Shown here piece by piece: positions 1-9,335 of a DNA stretch of 48,433 bases; positions within the stretch are counted from its first letter, which is position 1, and each line of letters opens with the position of its first letter. This DNA comes from Planctomycetaceae bacterium (GTDB lineage: Bacteria; Planctomycetota; Planctomycetia; Pirellulales; Pirellulaceae), in assembly GCA_027487375.1 (NCBI GenBank), contig JAIYDQ010000307.1:1-48433 (forward strand), read 5' to 3'. Position numbers and translations under genes: made by a program. The notes beneath the pieces were generated by a model that did no database searches, was not told where the DNA came from, and worked only from the letters and a program-made list of their open reading frames with translations.

Positions 1-1167
1 ACAAAGATGCCTCGTTCAAGTTCAGTCATGATGCTGGGCATGTTCGCGGTTGGGCTGCTGGCTGGGTTTGGATGTTTAGTGCGACCGACAGCTTTTGTTT
101 GGATCGCATTATGGTTCTTCGTTAGCATGAGTCTTAAGGGGCTTGTTAACCTTAAGTGTCGGCCAAGTAACACATGCGAGCGGGATTCGCTTAAAAGCTT
201 ATGCGCAACGTTTTGTTATGATCGTCATTTGGCTGGTTGGTTTTGCTTTTTCATTGGAGTGGCAACGGTGGTTTGTCCGTGGGCTTATCGCAATTCGGTG
301 CTGATTGGTCAGTGGACAATGACGACAACGCACGGTGGATACACGCTCTTGCTGGCTAACAACCCGGTTTTGTACTCCAGCATTCAAAAGCACGGATGGG
401 ATCGTGAGTGGGACGAAACGCGATTTCATTCTCTATGGGATCAAAGGCGTAACTCAGATCCCCGAATGCCTGAATTCTGGACTGCAGATCTCGGGTCTGG
501 CGAAGTCAATTCGAAGCCAAACACGAACATGGGGTTTCAATTTGGGCGTCCTGACGAGCATCGTGAGGTGGCTGATGATCGCCTAGCTTCCGAAACCGCT
601 TGGAATACGATTCAAAGAGATCCTGGTACTTTTTTGAAAAGCTGTTTCGTTCGAATGAGTTGGTTCTGGGCGTTGTTTCCTTATCGATCCGGTGCAGCCT
701 CGGTTATGGTTGTGGCAATCGGGCTCTGGTACAGCGTTTTGTTTGCGGGTGTTGTCATCACGACCGTTGTACTTCTACTTCAACACTTGAATAAAGGCGG
801 TCCGGTGCAGGTTTGCTTGGAGGTTACAGACTCGATTGAAAACGCCATCGGAGCTGAAGCTACAACGGTGGGGCAGATGTCATCCGAGGCTGATGCGTGC
901 CGTTCAGGGCAGGAAAAATGCGTGTCATCTTCTCTTAAGGCAATTGGATTGCTGCTCTACGATCTGCCCACTCTAGGTTTGTGGGTGCCGGCAATTTCGC
1001 TCGTCCTAAGCTTGCAAGCCGTTCACTTTATCTATTGGAGCAACATGCGGATGCGAGCTCCGTTGATGCCGGTTCTGTACATTTTTTTTGCGGCAGGTGT
1101 GTTTTTTGCCGTCCGGTCGATGCGTCGCGGTAAGTCCTTCGTTGCTCCGATTCCGCCAAGCAACTGA
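1..1167 (+). CDS. Membrane glycosyltransferase, GT39/ArnT-like (5' end outside window)
   Basis: The frame is open from base 1 to a TGA at 1165-1167, so only the C-terminal part is present. Within it, hydrophobic segments alternate with loops. An early segment ends in an Arg-Pro-Thr step. A second runs into the pattern CPWAYRNSVLIGQW followed by THGGYTLLLANNP. This matches the 'PW-x-RN ... NGG-x-x-x-x-GNNP' signature of PMT/ArnT-type polyprenyl-phosphate-sugar transferases. These enzymes move a sugar from a lipid carrier onto a lipid or protein on the outer face of the inner membrane. The catalytic N-terminal loop with the Asp-Glu pair lies outside the window, so the substrate cannot be judged. 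A soluble loop of about 60 residues (roughly 260-315 from the first visible Met) is rich in Glu, Ala and Cys and resembles no family I know. Confidence 0.75.
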   Translation, partial: TKMPRSSSVMMLGMFAVGLLAGFGCLVRPTAFVWIALWFFVSMSLKGLVNLKCRPSNTCERDSLKSLCATFCYDRHLAGWFCFFIGVATVVCPWAYRNSVLIGQWTMTTTHGGYTLLLANNPVLYSSIQKHGWDREWDETRFHSLWDQRRNSDPRMPEFWTADLGSGEVNSKPNTNMGFQFGRPDEHREVADDRLASETAWNTIQRDPGTFLKSCFVRMSWFWALFPYRSGAASVMVVAIGLWYSVLFAGVVITTVVLLLQHLNKGGPVQVCLEVTDSIENAIGAEATTVGQMSSEADACRSGQEKCVSSSLKAIGLLLYDLPTLGLWVPAISLVLSLQAVHFIYWSNMRMRAPLMPVLYIFFAAGVFFAVRSMRRGKSFVAPIPPSN

Positions 1168-1283
1168 AATCGACCCGTTGGTAAGCGCCCAAAATATTGT
1201 AAAGTACCTGGGGCACGCGGAACCGCTCTGTCTCTGCCGGGTTACATTACCGGTAGTCTTATTCTCTCGAACGGGAAGCAATC

Positions 1284-3878
1284 GTGAAAACGCTGAATGT
1301 ATTGATTTTCGTGACGTGTTGTTTGTTCGTTTCCGAGCCTTCTCTTGCTCAGGTGGCTTCTTCCACGATCTCGCAGAAGGACCTTGCTTTCTTTGAATCG
1401 AAGGTGCGACCACTTTTGGTGGAAAAGTGTTACCAGTGCCATTCTTCCAAGGAGAACTCGGCAGAAGGGGGATTGCTAGTCGACTCCCGCGAAGCGTTGC
1501 TTCAAGGAGGCGAAAGTGGCCCAGCGGTCATCGCGGGAGATGTGAAGGCGAGCTTGATCATGAAAGCCATCCAGTACGACTCACCTGACTTTGCGATGCC
1601 TCCGCTGGATGCTGGCGGGAAGATGTCCGCTGCGGAAATCGAGATCATCGCCAAGTGGATTCAAATGGGACTTCCGGACCCTCGGAAGCGAACGGCGAAT
1701 ACTCAGCAATATCAGGACTATAAAGAGGCAAAGAAGTGGTGGTCCTTTCAACCAATGAAGCAGCCGGTCGTTCCCAATAGTCAAAGCACATGGGCGTCAA
1801 ACAACATCGATCGATTTGTTGAGAAGGCAGGGACTGAAAAGGGACTCAAGCCAGGCCCAGATGCATCTTGGGAAGTGCTTGTTCGTCGCGTCTATTTTGA
1901 TTTGACCGGATTGCCACCGACGATTGACGAGCTGACAAGATTTGAACAGGATGTCTTAAGAGATGGACTCGACAAAGCTTTTGAAGCTTGTGTGGATCAA
2001 CTTTTAGAATCGCCGCAGTTTGGTGTTCAATGGGGGCGTCATTGGTTAGACGTCGCGCGGTACGCTGAATCGTCAGGACGCGAAGTTAACGTCACCTACC
2101 CACATGCGTGGCGGTATCGTGACTGGGTGGTCGATGCGTTCAATGAAGATAAGCCCTATGACCAGTTTCTCCGCGAGCAAATCGCTGGCGACCTTCTTCC
2201 CAGCAACTCGCCCGCCAAAAAAGCAGATAATCTCATTGCGACTGGTTTTCTGGCTGTTGGATCTCGAGCTCTCAACGAGAACAATCCAAAGCAATTTGCA
2301 GTCGACCAAGCTGACGAACAAATCGACGCTGTATTTCAAGCGTCGATGGGTTTGACGGTTGGCTGTGCGCGATGTCATGACCATAAGTTCGATCCGATTC
2401 CGCAAACTGACTATACGGCCGTTGCTGGAATATTCCTTTCGACAAAGACTCACTTTGGTGGTTCTTCTGGTCGTCAAGATCGGCACACAACGGACCATAT
2501 CGCATTACCAAGCGGTAGCGGTCAAAATGTGGTTATCAAAGCGAAATCGCCGTCAGAGATTGCTAAGCTTCAAAAAGAATTGGATGAAGTAAATGCCGAG
2601 TTCGAGGAGTTGCGTCGATCGGTTATGCAGAACATGTCGGCAGCCAAATCGGGAGCCAACGCATCACCGAACATCGATCGAAACTACATTCGTCAGCGCA
2701 ATCAACTCGAACAGCGAAAGAGCGAACTAACGACAACGCTTGAGCAATACACAGACAAGGGAGAACCGATTGCCTTGGCGATGGGCGTTAGCGAAAAGCA
2801 GCCCGAAACGAAAGCGGCAAAAAACATTCGCAAGATGGTCTCCAAAAACGGCTCCAGAAATCGGTCGAGTTTCCTCTCTATTTCTGATAGCCCTGTTTTC
2901 GCTCGCGGAGACATCGAGCTTCCTGGTGAACGCGTTCCACGAGGCGTTCCTCCTTCGCTCGGCAGTTCAAGCAAATACGATGTGCCTGAGGATGTCAGCG
3001 GGCGTTTGGAACTCGCTAGATGGATTACTCGCGATAACAATACTTTTACGGCGAGAGTTGCTGTGAATCGGATTTGGTCGCATTTGATTGGCCAAGGCAT
3101 CGTGACATCGCTTGATAATTTTGGAACTACTGGCGCGGCGCCGACGCATCCGGAGTTACTCGACTATCTTGCTTTGCAGTTTGTCGCCGAGGGTTGGAGT
3201 AACAAGAAATTGATTCGACAAATAGTCCTAAGTCATACCTATCGCATGGGTTCCAACTTTGATGAAAGCAGTTTCACGATTGACCCGGAGAATTCGTTTC
3301 TATGGCGGATGAATGCCAAGCGACTCACGGGTGAATCGATACGAGACGGAATCCTTGTCGCGAGTGGATCGCTAGATTCGGCACCTGCGATTGGTAGCCC
3401 GATTGCGGCCATGGGGGCTGGACGTGTTGAGCGTGCTATGCAAATGGCTGGGCGAAATTTTCGCGGTCTGCAGCCTGTCGAACCAAATTCGCGATCTATC
3501 TATTTATCACTCGCTCGTAGTGCTTTGCCCGAGTTACTAGAACTGTTCGAAGCACCAGATGCAAATGCTGTACAGGGACGCCGGGATTCTACTAACGTTC
3601 CCGCGCAGTCACTTTACATGCTCAATAGTCCTTGGGTTGCTTCGCAAGCACGATTGATCGCGCAGCGTATTGAGGATGCGGTCCCAGGCCCGATGGTGGA
3701 GTCTGCGGAAGGCCGAATCGATTATGCGTATCGGCTTGTTCTCGGGCGAACTCCTAATTCGCAAGAGCGTGAAATTGCAATGAAACTCTTTAAGAGCCTT
3801 GGTGCAAATCCGGATGTGATTCTGAGTTCGTTTGCTCGGGGCTTGATCGCCTCAGGCGAGTATCGTTCGATTGACTAG
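1284..3878 (+). CDS. PSCyt1/DUF1549/DUF1553 planctomycete cytochrome c-like protein
   Basis: An 864-residue secreted protein with a signal peptide (residues 1-22, cut near SLAQ). A PSCyt1 domain follows with a heme-type CYQCH at 49-53. Next come DUF1549 (PSCyt2, roughly 170-390), which carries a second CxxCH, CARCH at 361-365, and DUF1553 (PSD1, roughly 570-830). Between them is a Glu/Lys-rich, coiled-coil-like stretch (about 415-480). The start is GTG, with GGGAAG five bases upstream. The gene lies 59 bp before the DUF1501 gene on the same strand. This pair recurs very widely in planctomycete genomes and is thought to form a periplasmic module. Its reaction is not established; a role in polysaccharide breakdown or electron transfer has been suggested. 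Length and domain order are normal for the family. Confidence 0.93.
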   Translation: MKTLNVLIFVTCCLFVSEPSLAQVASSTISQKDLAFFESKVRPLLVEKCYQCHSSKENSAEGGLLVDSREALLQGGESGPAVIAGDVKASLIMKAIQYDSPDFAMPPLDAGGKMSAAEIEIIAKWIQMGLPDPRKRTANTQQYQDYKEAKKWWSFQPMKQPVVPNSQSTWASNNIDRFVEKAGTEKGLKPGPDASWEVLVRRVYFDLTGLPPTIDELTRFEQDVLRDGLDKAFEACVDQLLESPQFGVQWGRHWLDVARYAESSGREVNVTYPHAWRYRDWVVDAFNEDKPYDQFLREQIAGDLLPSNSPAKKADNLIATGFLAVGSRALNENNPKQFAVDQADEQIDAVFQASMGLTVGCARCHDHKFDPIPQTDYTAVAGIFLSTKTHFGGSSGRQDRHTTDHIALPSGSGQNVVIKAKSPSEIAKLQKELDEVNAEFEELRRSVMQNMSAAKSGANASPNIDRNYIRQRNQLEQRKSELTTTLEQYTDKGEPIALAMGVSEKQPETKAAKNIRKMVSKNGSRNRSSFLSISDSPVFARGDIELPGERVPRGVPPSLGSSSKYDVPEDVSGRLELARWITRDNNTFTARVAVNRIWSHLIGQGIVTSLDNFGTTGAAPTHPELLDYLALQFVAEGWSNKKLIRQIVLSHTYRMGSNFDESSFTIDPENSFLWRMNAKRLTGESIRDGILVASGSLDSAPAIGSPIAAMGAGRVERAMQMAGRNFRGLQPVEPNSRSIYLSLARSALPELLELFEAPDANAVQGRRDSTNVPAQSLYMLNSPWVASQARLIAQRIEDAVPGPMVESAEGRIDYAYRLVLGRTPNSQEREIAMKLFKSLGANPDVILSSFARGLIASGEYRSID

Positions 3879-3937
3879 ATTTTATTCAAAGTTCTTCACC
3901 CTCCCATTTCGTCTCCGTTTTCTCAGGTGCAATCACT

Positions 3938-5329
3938 ATGTCTACGAAAAGTTCGTTCTGCAATGATCGACAATTACTGCATAGTCGACGATCTATTCTT
4001 CAGGCATCTTCCTGCGGTTTCGGATGGTTAGCCTTTTCATCGATCGCGTCTCAGGCTACGGCGCTCGGAGCGGCTACGAGTCCCAATAGCACACACTTTC
4101 CTGCGAAAGCAAAACGAGTCATTTTCTTGTGTATGAAAGGTGGGCCTTCTCATGTCGATACTTTCGATTACAAGCCGATGCTGAAGAAGGTCGACGGAAA
4201 GGATGGGCCACGAAACAACAGCGCATGGATGGCTTCCCCTTGGAAGTTCGCTCAACAGGGTGCGAGTGGGCATTGGGTATCCGAGTTGCTTCCAGCCTTG
4301 GGTAAGCAAGCAGACAAAATGTGCATGATTCATTCCATGCAAACGGATGTCCCGGCTCACCCTCAAGCAATGGTGCGACTGCATACGGGTTCCAGTCAGT
4401 TTGTTAGGCCTTCGCTAGGTGCTTGGACTCTTTATGGGCTAGGTACCGAAAACGATAATCTACCTGGCTTTGTTAGTATCTCGCCTGCATCGGGTACAGG
4501 TGGGGCACAGAACTACGGATCAGCCTTTCTTCCAGCCAACTACCAGGGGACAAGAATTGGAAACGAAGCTGGCGATATTCGACAATCCAGGATGGCAAAC
4601 CTCGAGCCAGCAGTAGGTCCGATGCGACAGACCTCGGAGCTCGAGTTCATTCAATCGATGAATCGCGAAAAGCTGCGCCGAGATCAGTCCAATAGCGAAC
4701 TGGATGGTGTGATCAAATCTTACGAGTTGGCTTATCGGATGCAGGGTCAAATGCCAGAGGTCATGGACGTTACGAAGGAGAGTCAAGAGACCCAAAAGCT
4801 TTATGGAATGGACTCGCCCGCGTCAGCGAATTTTGGTGCGAAGTGTTTAATGGCAAGGCGCTTGATTGAATCTGGTGTCCGTTTTGTCGAAGTATCTCAC
4901 GGAAACTGGGATCACCACTTCAATATTGAACAGGCTCTTCCAGACAACTGCGATCAGATCGATCAAGGTGCAGCGGGCCTACTGATTGACTTGGAGCGAC
5001 GAGGATTGCTTGAGGAGACCCTGGTGGTATGGACCGGAGAATTTGGACGGACGCCTTACGCACAAGCCAAGAGCGGACGCGATCACAATAACAAGGCGTT
5101 TACACTGTGGATGGCGGGTGGTGGAGTGAAGGCTGGGACTTCCTACGGATCATCAGGAGACTTCGGTCACGAGGCGAGCGAAAATCCTGTTCCGATAGTT
5201 GATTTTCACGCAACGATGCTCGCTCTGCTCGGGTTAGATCACGAGAAACTAACCTATCGCCACGCAGGTCGGGACTTCCGGCTCACGGACGTTAAAGGAC
5301 GTGTTATCCGAGATGTGATTGACAGTTAG
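3938..5329 (+). CDS. DUF1501 family secreted protein (sulfatase-like fold)
   Basis: A 463-residue protein with a Tat-like N-terminus. SRR at about 17-19 is followed by a hydrophobic stretch and an Ala-rich cleavage region near residue 42. The body matches DUF1501, a family related to the alkaline phosphatase/sulfatase superfamily. Visible markers are MKGGPSHVDTFDYKP near the N-terminus, VEVSHGNWDHH in the middle, and VVWTGEFGRTP followed by GRDHNNKAFTLWMAGGGVK near the end. It is the downstream partner of the DUF1549/DUF1553 gene 59 bp away, and the two are probably co-transcribed. The substrate is unknown. The stop codon (5327-5329) overlaps the stop of the convergent rod-binding gene, so there is no room for a separate terminator between them. 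Confidence 0.93.
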   Translation: MSTKSSFCNDRQLLHSRRSILQASSCGFGWLAFSSIASQATALGAATSPNSTHFPAKAKRVIFLCMKGGPSHVDTFDYKPMLKKVDGKDGPRNNSAWMASPWKFAQQGASGHWVSELLPALGKQADKMCMIHSMQTDVPAHPQAMVRLHTGSSQFVRPSLGAWTLYGLGTENDNLPGFVSISPASGTGGAQNYGSAFLPANYQGTRIGNEAGDIRQSRMANLEPAVGPMRQTSELEFIQSMNREKLRRDQSNSELDGVIKSYELAYRMQGQMPEVMDVTKESQETQKLYGMDSPASANFGAKCLMARRLIESGVRFVEVSHGNWDHHFNIEQALPDNCDQIDQGAAGLLIDLERRGLLEETLVVWTGEFGRTPYAQAKSGRDHNNKAFTLWMAGGGVKAGTSYGSSGDFGHEASENPVPIVDFHATMLALLGLDHEKLTYRHAGRDFRLTDVKGRVIRDVIDS

Positions 5330-5763
5330 GCACGATACGCTTGGAAGAGCTTGTACATTGGATCAGCGATCTTCGAAGCAGATGATTCGCTGAGCTCTTC
5401 GGTCAGAACTTGATCAAGTTGGCCTTGGAATATTTTCTCTGCTCGACCACCGTTAAAGTACGGGGCCTCCTCTTGGGTTGATCTCATTGAAGAAAGCAAC
5501 TGCCCAAAGAAGGTCTGCCCTACAAAGTCATTGAACGATTCTCGCAGTTCACCGTCGGGGCTGGCTTTGTCGCTGATTTTGCTTGATGAATCAGAGTTTA
5601 TGGAGTTGGCTGTGTGTGCGGAGTTGAGAATCGCCGCGAAGTCCGAACCGAGTTCGCCGGTGCTTTGAAGATTGCTTACCGAGGGCAAGTTGTTTGCTGC
5701 GTTCAGCTTTGAAAAGAGGATTTGATTGCCATCAGATGTTGATCGAGAGTTTTGGATATTCAT
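5326..5763 (-). CDS. flgJ: Rod-binding protein, FlgJ N-terminal type
   Basis: A 145-residue protein. Residues from about 70 to the end match the rod-binding domain found at the N-terminus of FlgJ: FNDFVGQTFFGQLLSSMR, then a PYFNGGRAEKIFQGQLDQ motif and a helical tail. In the periplasm this domain caps the growing flagellar rod. No peptidoglycan-hydrolase domain follows, so this is the single-domain form used by many non-enterobacterial flagella. A separate lytic enzyme would have to open the wall. The gene starts 10 bp after the flgI stop, with an AGGAAG ribosome site, so flgI-flgJ form an operon. The Ser/Asn-rich first 65 residues look disordered. The TAA stop shares bases with the stop of the opposing DUF1501 gene. 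Confidence 0.82.
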   Translation of the reverse strand: MNIQNSRSTSDGNQILFSKLNAANNLPSVSNLQSTGELGSDFAAILNSAHTANSINSDSSSKISDKASPDGELRESFNDFVGQTFFGQLLSSMRSTQEEAPYFNGGRAEKIFQGQLDQVLTEELSESSASKIADPMYKLFQAYRA

Positions 5764-5773
5764 TCTAGACTTC

Positions 5774-6919
5774 CTAATCGATTACCAATTCACCGTAAAG
5801 GTTTCCTTGACGGTCAATTGCTTTGATGATGGAAACGATATCGTCGGTTGGTACTGCCAATAAGTTAAGTGCGTCGACAAGTTGCTTAAGGGTGGTTTGT
5901 TGATTCAGAGGAGTTTTGCGATCGACCCCCAAACCGACGAAATTACCACCCGCCGAAACCGCCGATGGAGACGTGGACCGTGTCGAGAGCGTAAGATTCT
6001 TGTGAGAAATCGCGACCGGAGCGATCGTAACGTCGTCCCCAATAACGATGATTCCCTCACGTTGCCGAATCGTAACCCGTTTGTTTTGTTTTTGATTTAC
6101 AAGCGGAAGATCCAAAATCATCGATATAAACTGTACAGGCCGATATCGATAGTTGGCTGGGATTTTTACCACAACATGCATCTGATCTAGCGCGATTGCA
6201 GAGGACTCGCTATCTTGGCTCGACGAAATGGACTGCTCGTCGAAGCTAAGGTTCATTCCATTGCGAACATAATCGTTGACTGTATCCTCGATCTGCTGTG
6301 CCATGGAGAACGAGCTTTGGCTAGATTCTAGGATCAATGTAATCTGATCATTGGCGAGATATTGCGTTTGAACGGCAGCTTCCATCTTACAACCGTCCGC
6401 GATTCGGCCTGTCGTCAATTGTCTTGGGCTATCGATAATAATGGGGCCTTGAGCTAGCGCGAACACGGTTGGTTGGTCAGCCCGAGGACCCAGTAACGGA
6501 GTCATCATCAGATTTCCACCCTCGATACTCTTCGCGTTAATCGCACTAATCGTACACGGCAGCTTATCGCCTGGTTGAGCTCCAGAAGGTGGAACTGTTG
6601 CTGTAACGAAGACTAACGCAACGTTCTTAGCGCTCTCGATGTCCTTTTCCACAAGTCGACCTTGGATATCGGCAGCGACTTGACCACCCATCAGTTGCAT
6701 GGAACGAGCCAATGCACGAATCATCGGTTTCATATTGCCGTCCCCCGAGCCCTTGAGGCCTACAACCAGACCGAGACCTTGGAGAACGTTTTCTTCTTGC
6801 CCTTTTAGACGGACGATATCGCGAATACGGAACTCAGATTGCGAATGTGCAACCGACGAAAAAATGCTAGCAAACGCCAGAATACTGAGGCAAAAACGTA
6901 GGCCGACGTATTGAACCAT
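5774..6919 (-). CDS. flgI: Flagellar P-ring protein FlgI
   Basis: FlgI builds the P ring around the rod in the periplasm or peptidoglycan layer. From the chosen ATG the protein has 381 residues, close to the usual 365-375, with a signal peptide ending near AHSQS. Family markers are visible: RIRDIVRLKGQEENVLQGLGLVVGL near the start, VFVTATVPPSGAQPGDKL, and the C-terminal TLKQLVDALNLLAVPTDDIVSIIKAI. I prefer the ATG at 6919 because a purine-rich GGAAAGGCGACCGAGAG lies just upstream and a normal signal peptide follows. An upstream in-frame ATG at 6949 has no ribosome site and would give a polar extension. The gene is co-transcribed with the rod-binding gene. No flgH is visible beside it, so flagellar genes are probably scattered in this genome. 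Confidence 0.95.
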   Translation of the reverse strand: MVQYVGLRFCLSILAFASIFSSVAHSQSEFRIRDIVRLKGQEENVLQGLGLVVGLKGSGDGNMKPMIRALARSMQLMGGQVAADIQGRLVEKDIESAKNVALVFVTATVPPSGAQPGDKLPCTISAINAKSIEGGNLMMTPLLGPRADQPTVFALAQGPIIIDSPRQLTTGRIADGCKMEAAVQTQYLANDQITLILESSQSSFSMAQQIEDTVNDYVRNGMNLSFDEQSISSSQDSESSAIALDQMHVVVKIPANYRYRPVQFISMILDLPLVNQKQNKRVTIRQREGIIVIGDDVTIAPVAISHKNLTLSTRSTSPSAVSAGGNFVGLGVDRKTPLNQQTTLKQLVDALNLLAVPTDDIVSIIKAIDRQGNLYGELVID

Positions 6920-7413
6920 CTCTCGGTCGCCTTTCCATGCAGGCTGCATCGATTACTGTTTGGAGAAGTAACTGTTAACCTCGGTTTGTAGTCAATTTGC
7001 TCCCGCAAGCGGAATAGCGTTTCTCGACTAAAGAATGGAGGGAACGCCCCCAACCAATTCACGATCGAAGTTCCGGTGAGGCGCGAGTGGAGGACTCGGA
7101 ATCTGTTTGAGGTATCTGATGCTCGTTGTCTCTATCGAAGCGCAAACCCATTAATAGCAATTCGCCCAATCGATTGAATTGTGACGGGAGTAGCGATTTT
7201 GATTAATAAGATCGCTGGTTCGAATATCATGCATTCTGTTTTTCAACTTCGTGTGAATTCAAGGAATCGTATCGGATTCTTCCAGCATGCGGTCGATTCA
7301 TATGCTGTTGGAAGAGATGAGTTCGATGGATCGTGTCTTTCTCTTGCAGGTTCTGATTGATCGGATTCTTTGTCCGATTGATAGTCACAAGTTTGGGGTG
7401 CATGGAAGCAACC
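6920..7413. other. Intergenic region between divergent flgI and lipoprotein genes
   Basis: About 490 bp with no convincing gene. It must hold promoters for flgI (minus) and for the lipoprotein/export pair (plus), but I cannot place a confident -35/-10 pair. An imperfect hairpin lies around 7278-7313: CTTCCAGCAT on the left and ATGCTGTTGGAAG on the right, with one 3-base bulge. Short open frames here lack ribosome sites and known motifs. Confidence 0.5.
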
Positions 7414-7875
7414 ATGATGATTCAAAGATACAAGCGATGGATTGCATTGGGGATACTCCTGTTTGGGGTTGGAGTTGGAGGTTGCGCTTCCTTGGAAGAC
7501 TACCACTACTACTCAGTCAACCGGATGCGAGCGGCTTCAGCGTGGGGGGATGCCAAGGCTTACCTGCCAGAGTGCTCGATCAACCATGACTTCAAATGCG
7601 GCTTCAAGGAGGGGTACTATTCAGTTGCGACTGGAGGTTCTCACTGTCCGCCTGTAACTCCTCCTCCCTGTTATTGGGCGGCGAAGTACCAATCTGCCGA
7701 AGGCCAGTGTGCTGTTAATCAGTGGTACCAAGGTTTTCAAGCTGGAGTGATTGCAGCGGATCGTGATGGGCGTTCGATTTGGACGACTGTGCCAACTCAA
7801 GATGGTCCTGGAATTTCAAGCTGCATTTCTGAAGTGCCCGAAATCTCCTACTCGACCGATACCATCACCGAATAA
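7414..7875 (+). CDS. Cys-rich planctomycete lipoprotein next to polysaccharide export gene
   Basis: A predicted lipoprotein of 153 residues from the chosen ATG, which follows GGAAGCAACC. A basic n-region (QRYKRW) and a hydrophobic stretch lead to the lipobox VGGC. The mature part has several Cys residues and a spaced pattern: a Phe-Gly turn, EGYYSVATGG, PPVTPPPCYW, YQSAEGQ, W-x2-GF-x2-G, then AADRDG. I recall this layout, 'GF..GY..V..GG....P..PP..YW...YQ...G....W..GF..G', from small hypothetical proteins of planctomycetes, but no function is known. It ends 53 bp before the Wza-type export lipoprotein and is probably co-transcribed, which suggests a role in capsule or exopolysaccharide export. 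Earlier in-frame codons reach back to 7357 but lack a ribosome site. Confidence 0.7.
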   Translation: MMIQRYKRWIALGILLFGVGVGGCASLEDYHYYSVNRMRAASAWGDAKAYLPECSINHDFKCGFKEGYYSVATGGSHCPPVTPPPCYWAAKYQSAEGQCAVNQWYQGFQAGVIAADRDGRSIWTTVPTQDGPGISSCISEVPEISYSTDTITE

Positions 7876-7928
7876 TTTTCCCCATTCGTTTTTAAGTTTG
7901 CTGAGCACTCATGGAAGGATGCAAAGCG

Positions 7929-9239
7929 ATGCGTTCCCAGAAATCAAAACTAACTCTAAGGTTCATTGCACTCTTAGGCTTACTCATTAGCGGTAGTGGA
8001 TGTGTCACATTTTCACACCATGCAATTCCAGCTGATAGACTGCCGCCAGAATTACGGTTCTGCGAAAAAGGATGTCGTGTTCCAGTTAACCTCGCGCTGC
8101 TCACTCAAACTCCTCCTCGCTCCTATGTGATTGGCCCCGGTGACGTACTGGCTGTATACATCAGAGGACTATTGCCCCCGAACGTTGATGATCCTGCTCC
8201 TGTGGTTCAAGGTAACACAACTGTTCAACAGGAGTATTATCCACCGGCAGGTAACGTCGCTACTCCGTCTATCGGTGTGCCACTACAAGTAACCGACGAT
8301 GGTTCCCTTGCGCTGCCGGTGATTGGTTCGATAATAGTAAGCGGATTGACTGTACAGCAAGCGGTCGACAAGATTTCTACTGCCATCATCAATAAAGAGG
8401 TGGTCCAAAAAGGACGTGAATACGTTTATGTAAGCGTCGTACGACGCCGTGTAACTCGGGTTGTTGTTGTACGGGAGGAAGTTCAGACCCCAGCACCTAC
8501 CATTCAGGCAAGAACTGCGTCGATCATTGCCAAGCGTGGTTCAGCCCAAGTCGTAGACTTACCCGCGTTCGAGGAAGATGTACTGCATGCTTTAACAGCA
8601 AGCGGAGGGATGCCCGGTTCTGACGCGCTCAACGAAGTTTGGATTCTTCGTCGTGAGCAGCTCGGCGATCAGTCTGCTGAAGAGGTGGTCGCTTTGGCAG
8701 TTGATGGGGCCGATCCGGTGGACTACGTCGCGAATTCCCCTGCGGCCGCCACTGCAAAGCGGATCCCGCTTTGGACGAGAGATGGTGAGTCACCTTCGTT
8801 TACGCAGGAAGATGTTCTGCTGGAAGAGGGGGACATCGTCTACCTACGAGCGAGACAGCAAGAGGTGTTTTTCACGGGTGGATTGATTATCGGCTCAGAA
8901 ATTCCATTGCCTCGGGACCATGACATCGACGTGTTGGAAGCCGTTGCAATCGCCAACGCTTCGGTCGGCGGGCCAAACGGAGCGAGCGGTCAGTTGTTCC
9001 GGGCCGGCTCTGGTGTTGGCAATATCATTCCTCCGACCCGTGCTGTCATCCTAAGGAAAATGCCGAATGGACAACAGGTTGCAATTCGTGTTGACCTCAT
9101 ACGAGCAATGAAAGATCCATCACAGCGGATCGTCATCCAGCCTGGTGATTTCATAAACCTGTACTTCAAGCCAGGCGAGCAATTGGTCAACAGCGCGTTG
9201 AACTATGTAAACGTCAATCTCCCTATCTTGTTTGACTAA
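7929..9239 (+). CDS. Polysaccharide biosynthesis/export lipoprotein (Wza-like)
   Basis: A 436-residue outer-membrane export protein. The start ATG follows GGAAGGA by nine bases. A signal sequence ends in the lipobox SGSGC, so the protein is lipid-anchored. The Poly_export domain begins at SYVIGPGDVLAVYIRG and continues through TDDGSLALPVIGSIIVSGLTV. SLBB-like segments follow, one with VLHALTASGGMPGSDALNEV and another with GGLIIGSEIPLPRDHDIDVLEAV. In this family an octamer forms the outer-membrane channel for capsular or exopolysaccharide, working with a Wzc-type kinase or polymerase not present here. The C-terminus, IQPGDFINLYFKPGEQLVNSALN, is typical of planctomycete homologues. It is paired with the upstream lipoprotein gene. 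Confidence 0.9.
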   Translation: MRSQKSKLTLRFIALLGLLISGSGCVTFSHHAIPADRLPPELRFCEKGCRVPVNLALLTQTPPRSYVIGPGDVLAVYIRGLLPPNVDDPAPVVQGNTTVQQEYYPPAGNVATPSIGVPLQVTDDGSLALPVIGSIIVSGLTVQQAVDKISTAIINKEVVQKGREYVYVSVVRRRVTRVVVVREEVQTPAPTIQARTASIIAKRGSAQVVDLPAFEEDVLHALTASGGMPGSDALNEVWILRREQLGDQSAEEVVALAVDGADPVDYVANSPAAATAKRIPLWTRDGESPSFTQEDVLLEEGDIVYLRARQQEVFFTGGLIIGSEIPLPRDHDIDVLEAVAIANASVGGPNGASGQLFRAGSGVGNIIPPTRAVILRKMPNGQQVAIRVDLIRAMKDPSQRIVIQPGDFINLYFKPGEQLVNSALNYVNVNLPILFD

Positions 9240-9282
9240 AACAAAAGTAGAAATAGGGAAATACCTCAGGACAGAAACGAAA

Positions 9283-9312
9283 AAGGCCTTGCCGAATACT
9301 CGGCAAGGCCTT
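9283..9312 (-). terminator. Rho-independent terminator of the EF-G gene
   Basis: A perfect 13-bp inverted repeat (9283-9295 and 9300-9312) with a 4-base loop lies 24 bp beyond the EF-G stop. Read on the minus strand, the stem is followed by a T tract (TTTTTCG). On the plus strand no T tract follows. It therefore serves EF-G mainly, although the stem could also slow transcription arriving from the export gene. Confidence 0.88.
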
Positions 9313-9335
9313 CGCGTTTAAGCTTAAGGTAATCA

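Noticed and set aside
7287-7589. Open frame of 100 codons before the Cys-rich lipoprotein
   Set aside because: It overlaps the lipoprotein gene in another frame, lacks a good ribosome site, and its product has no signal or motif.
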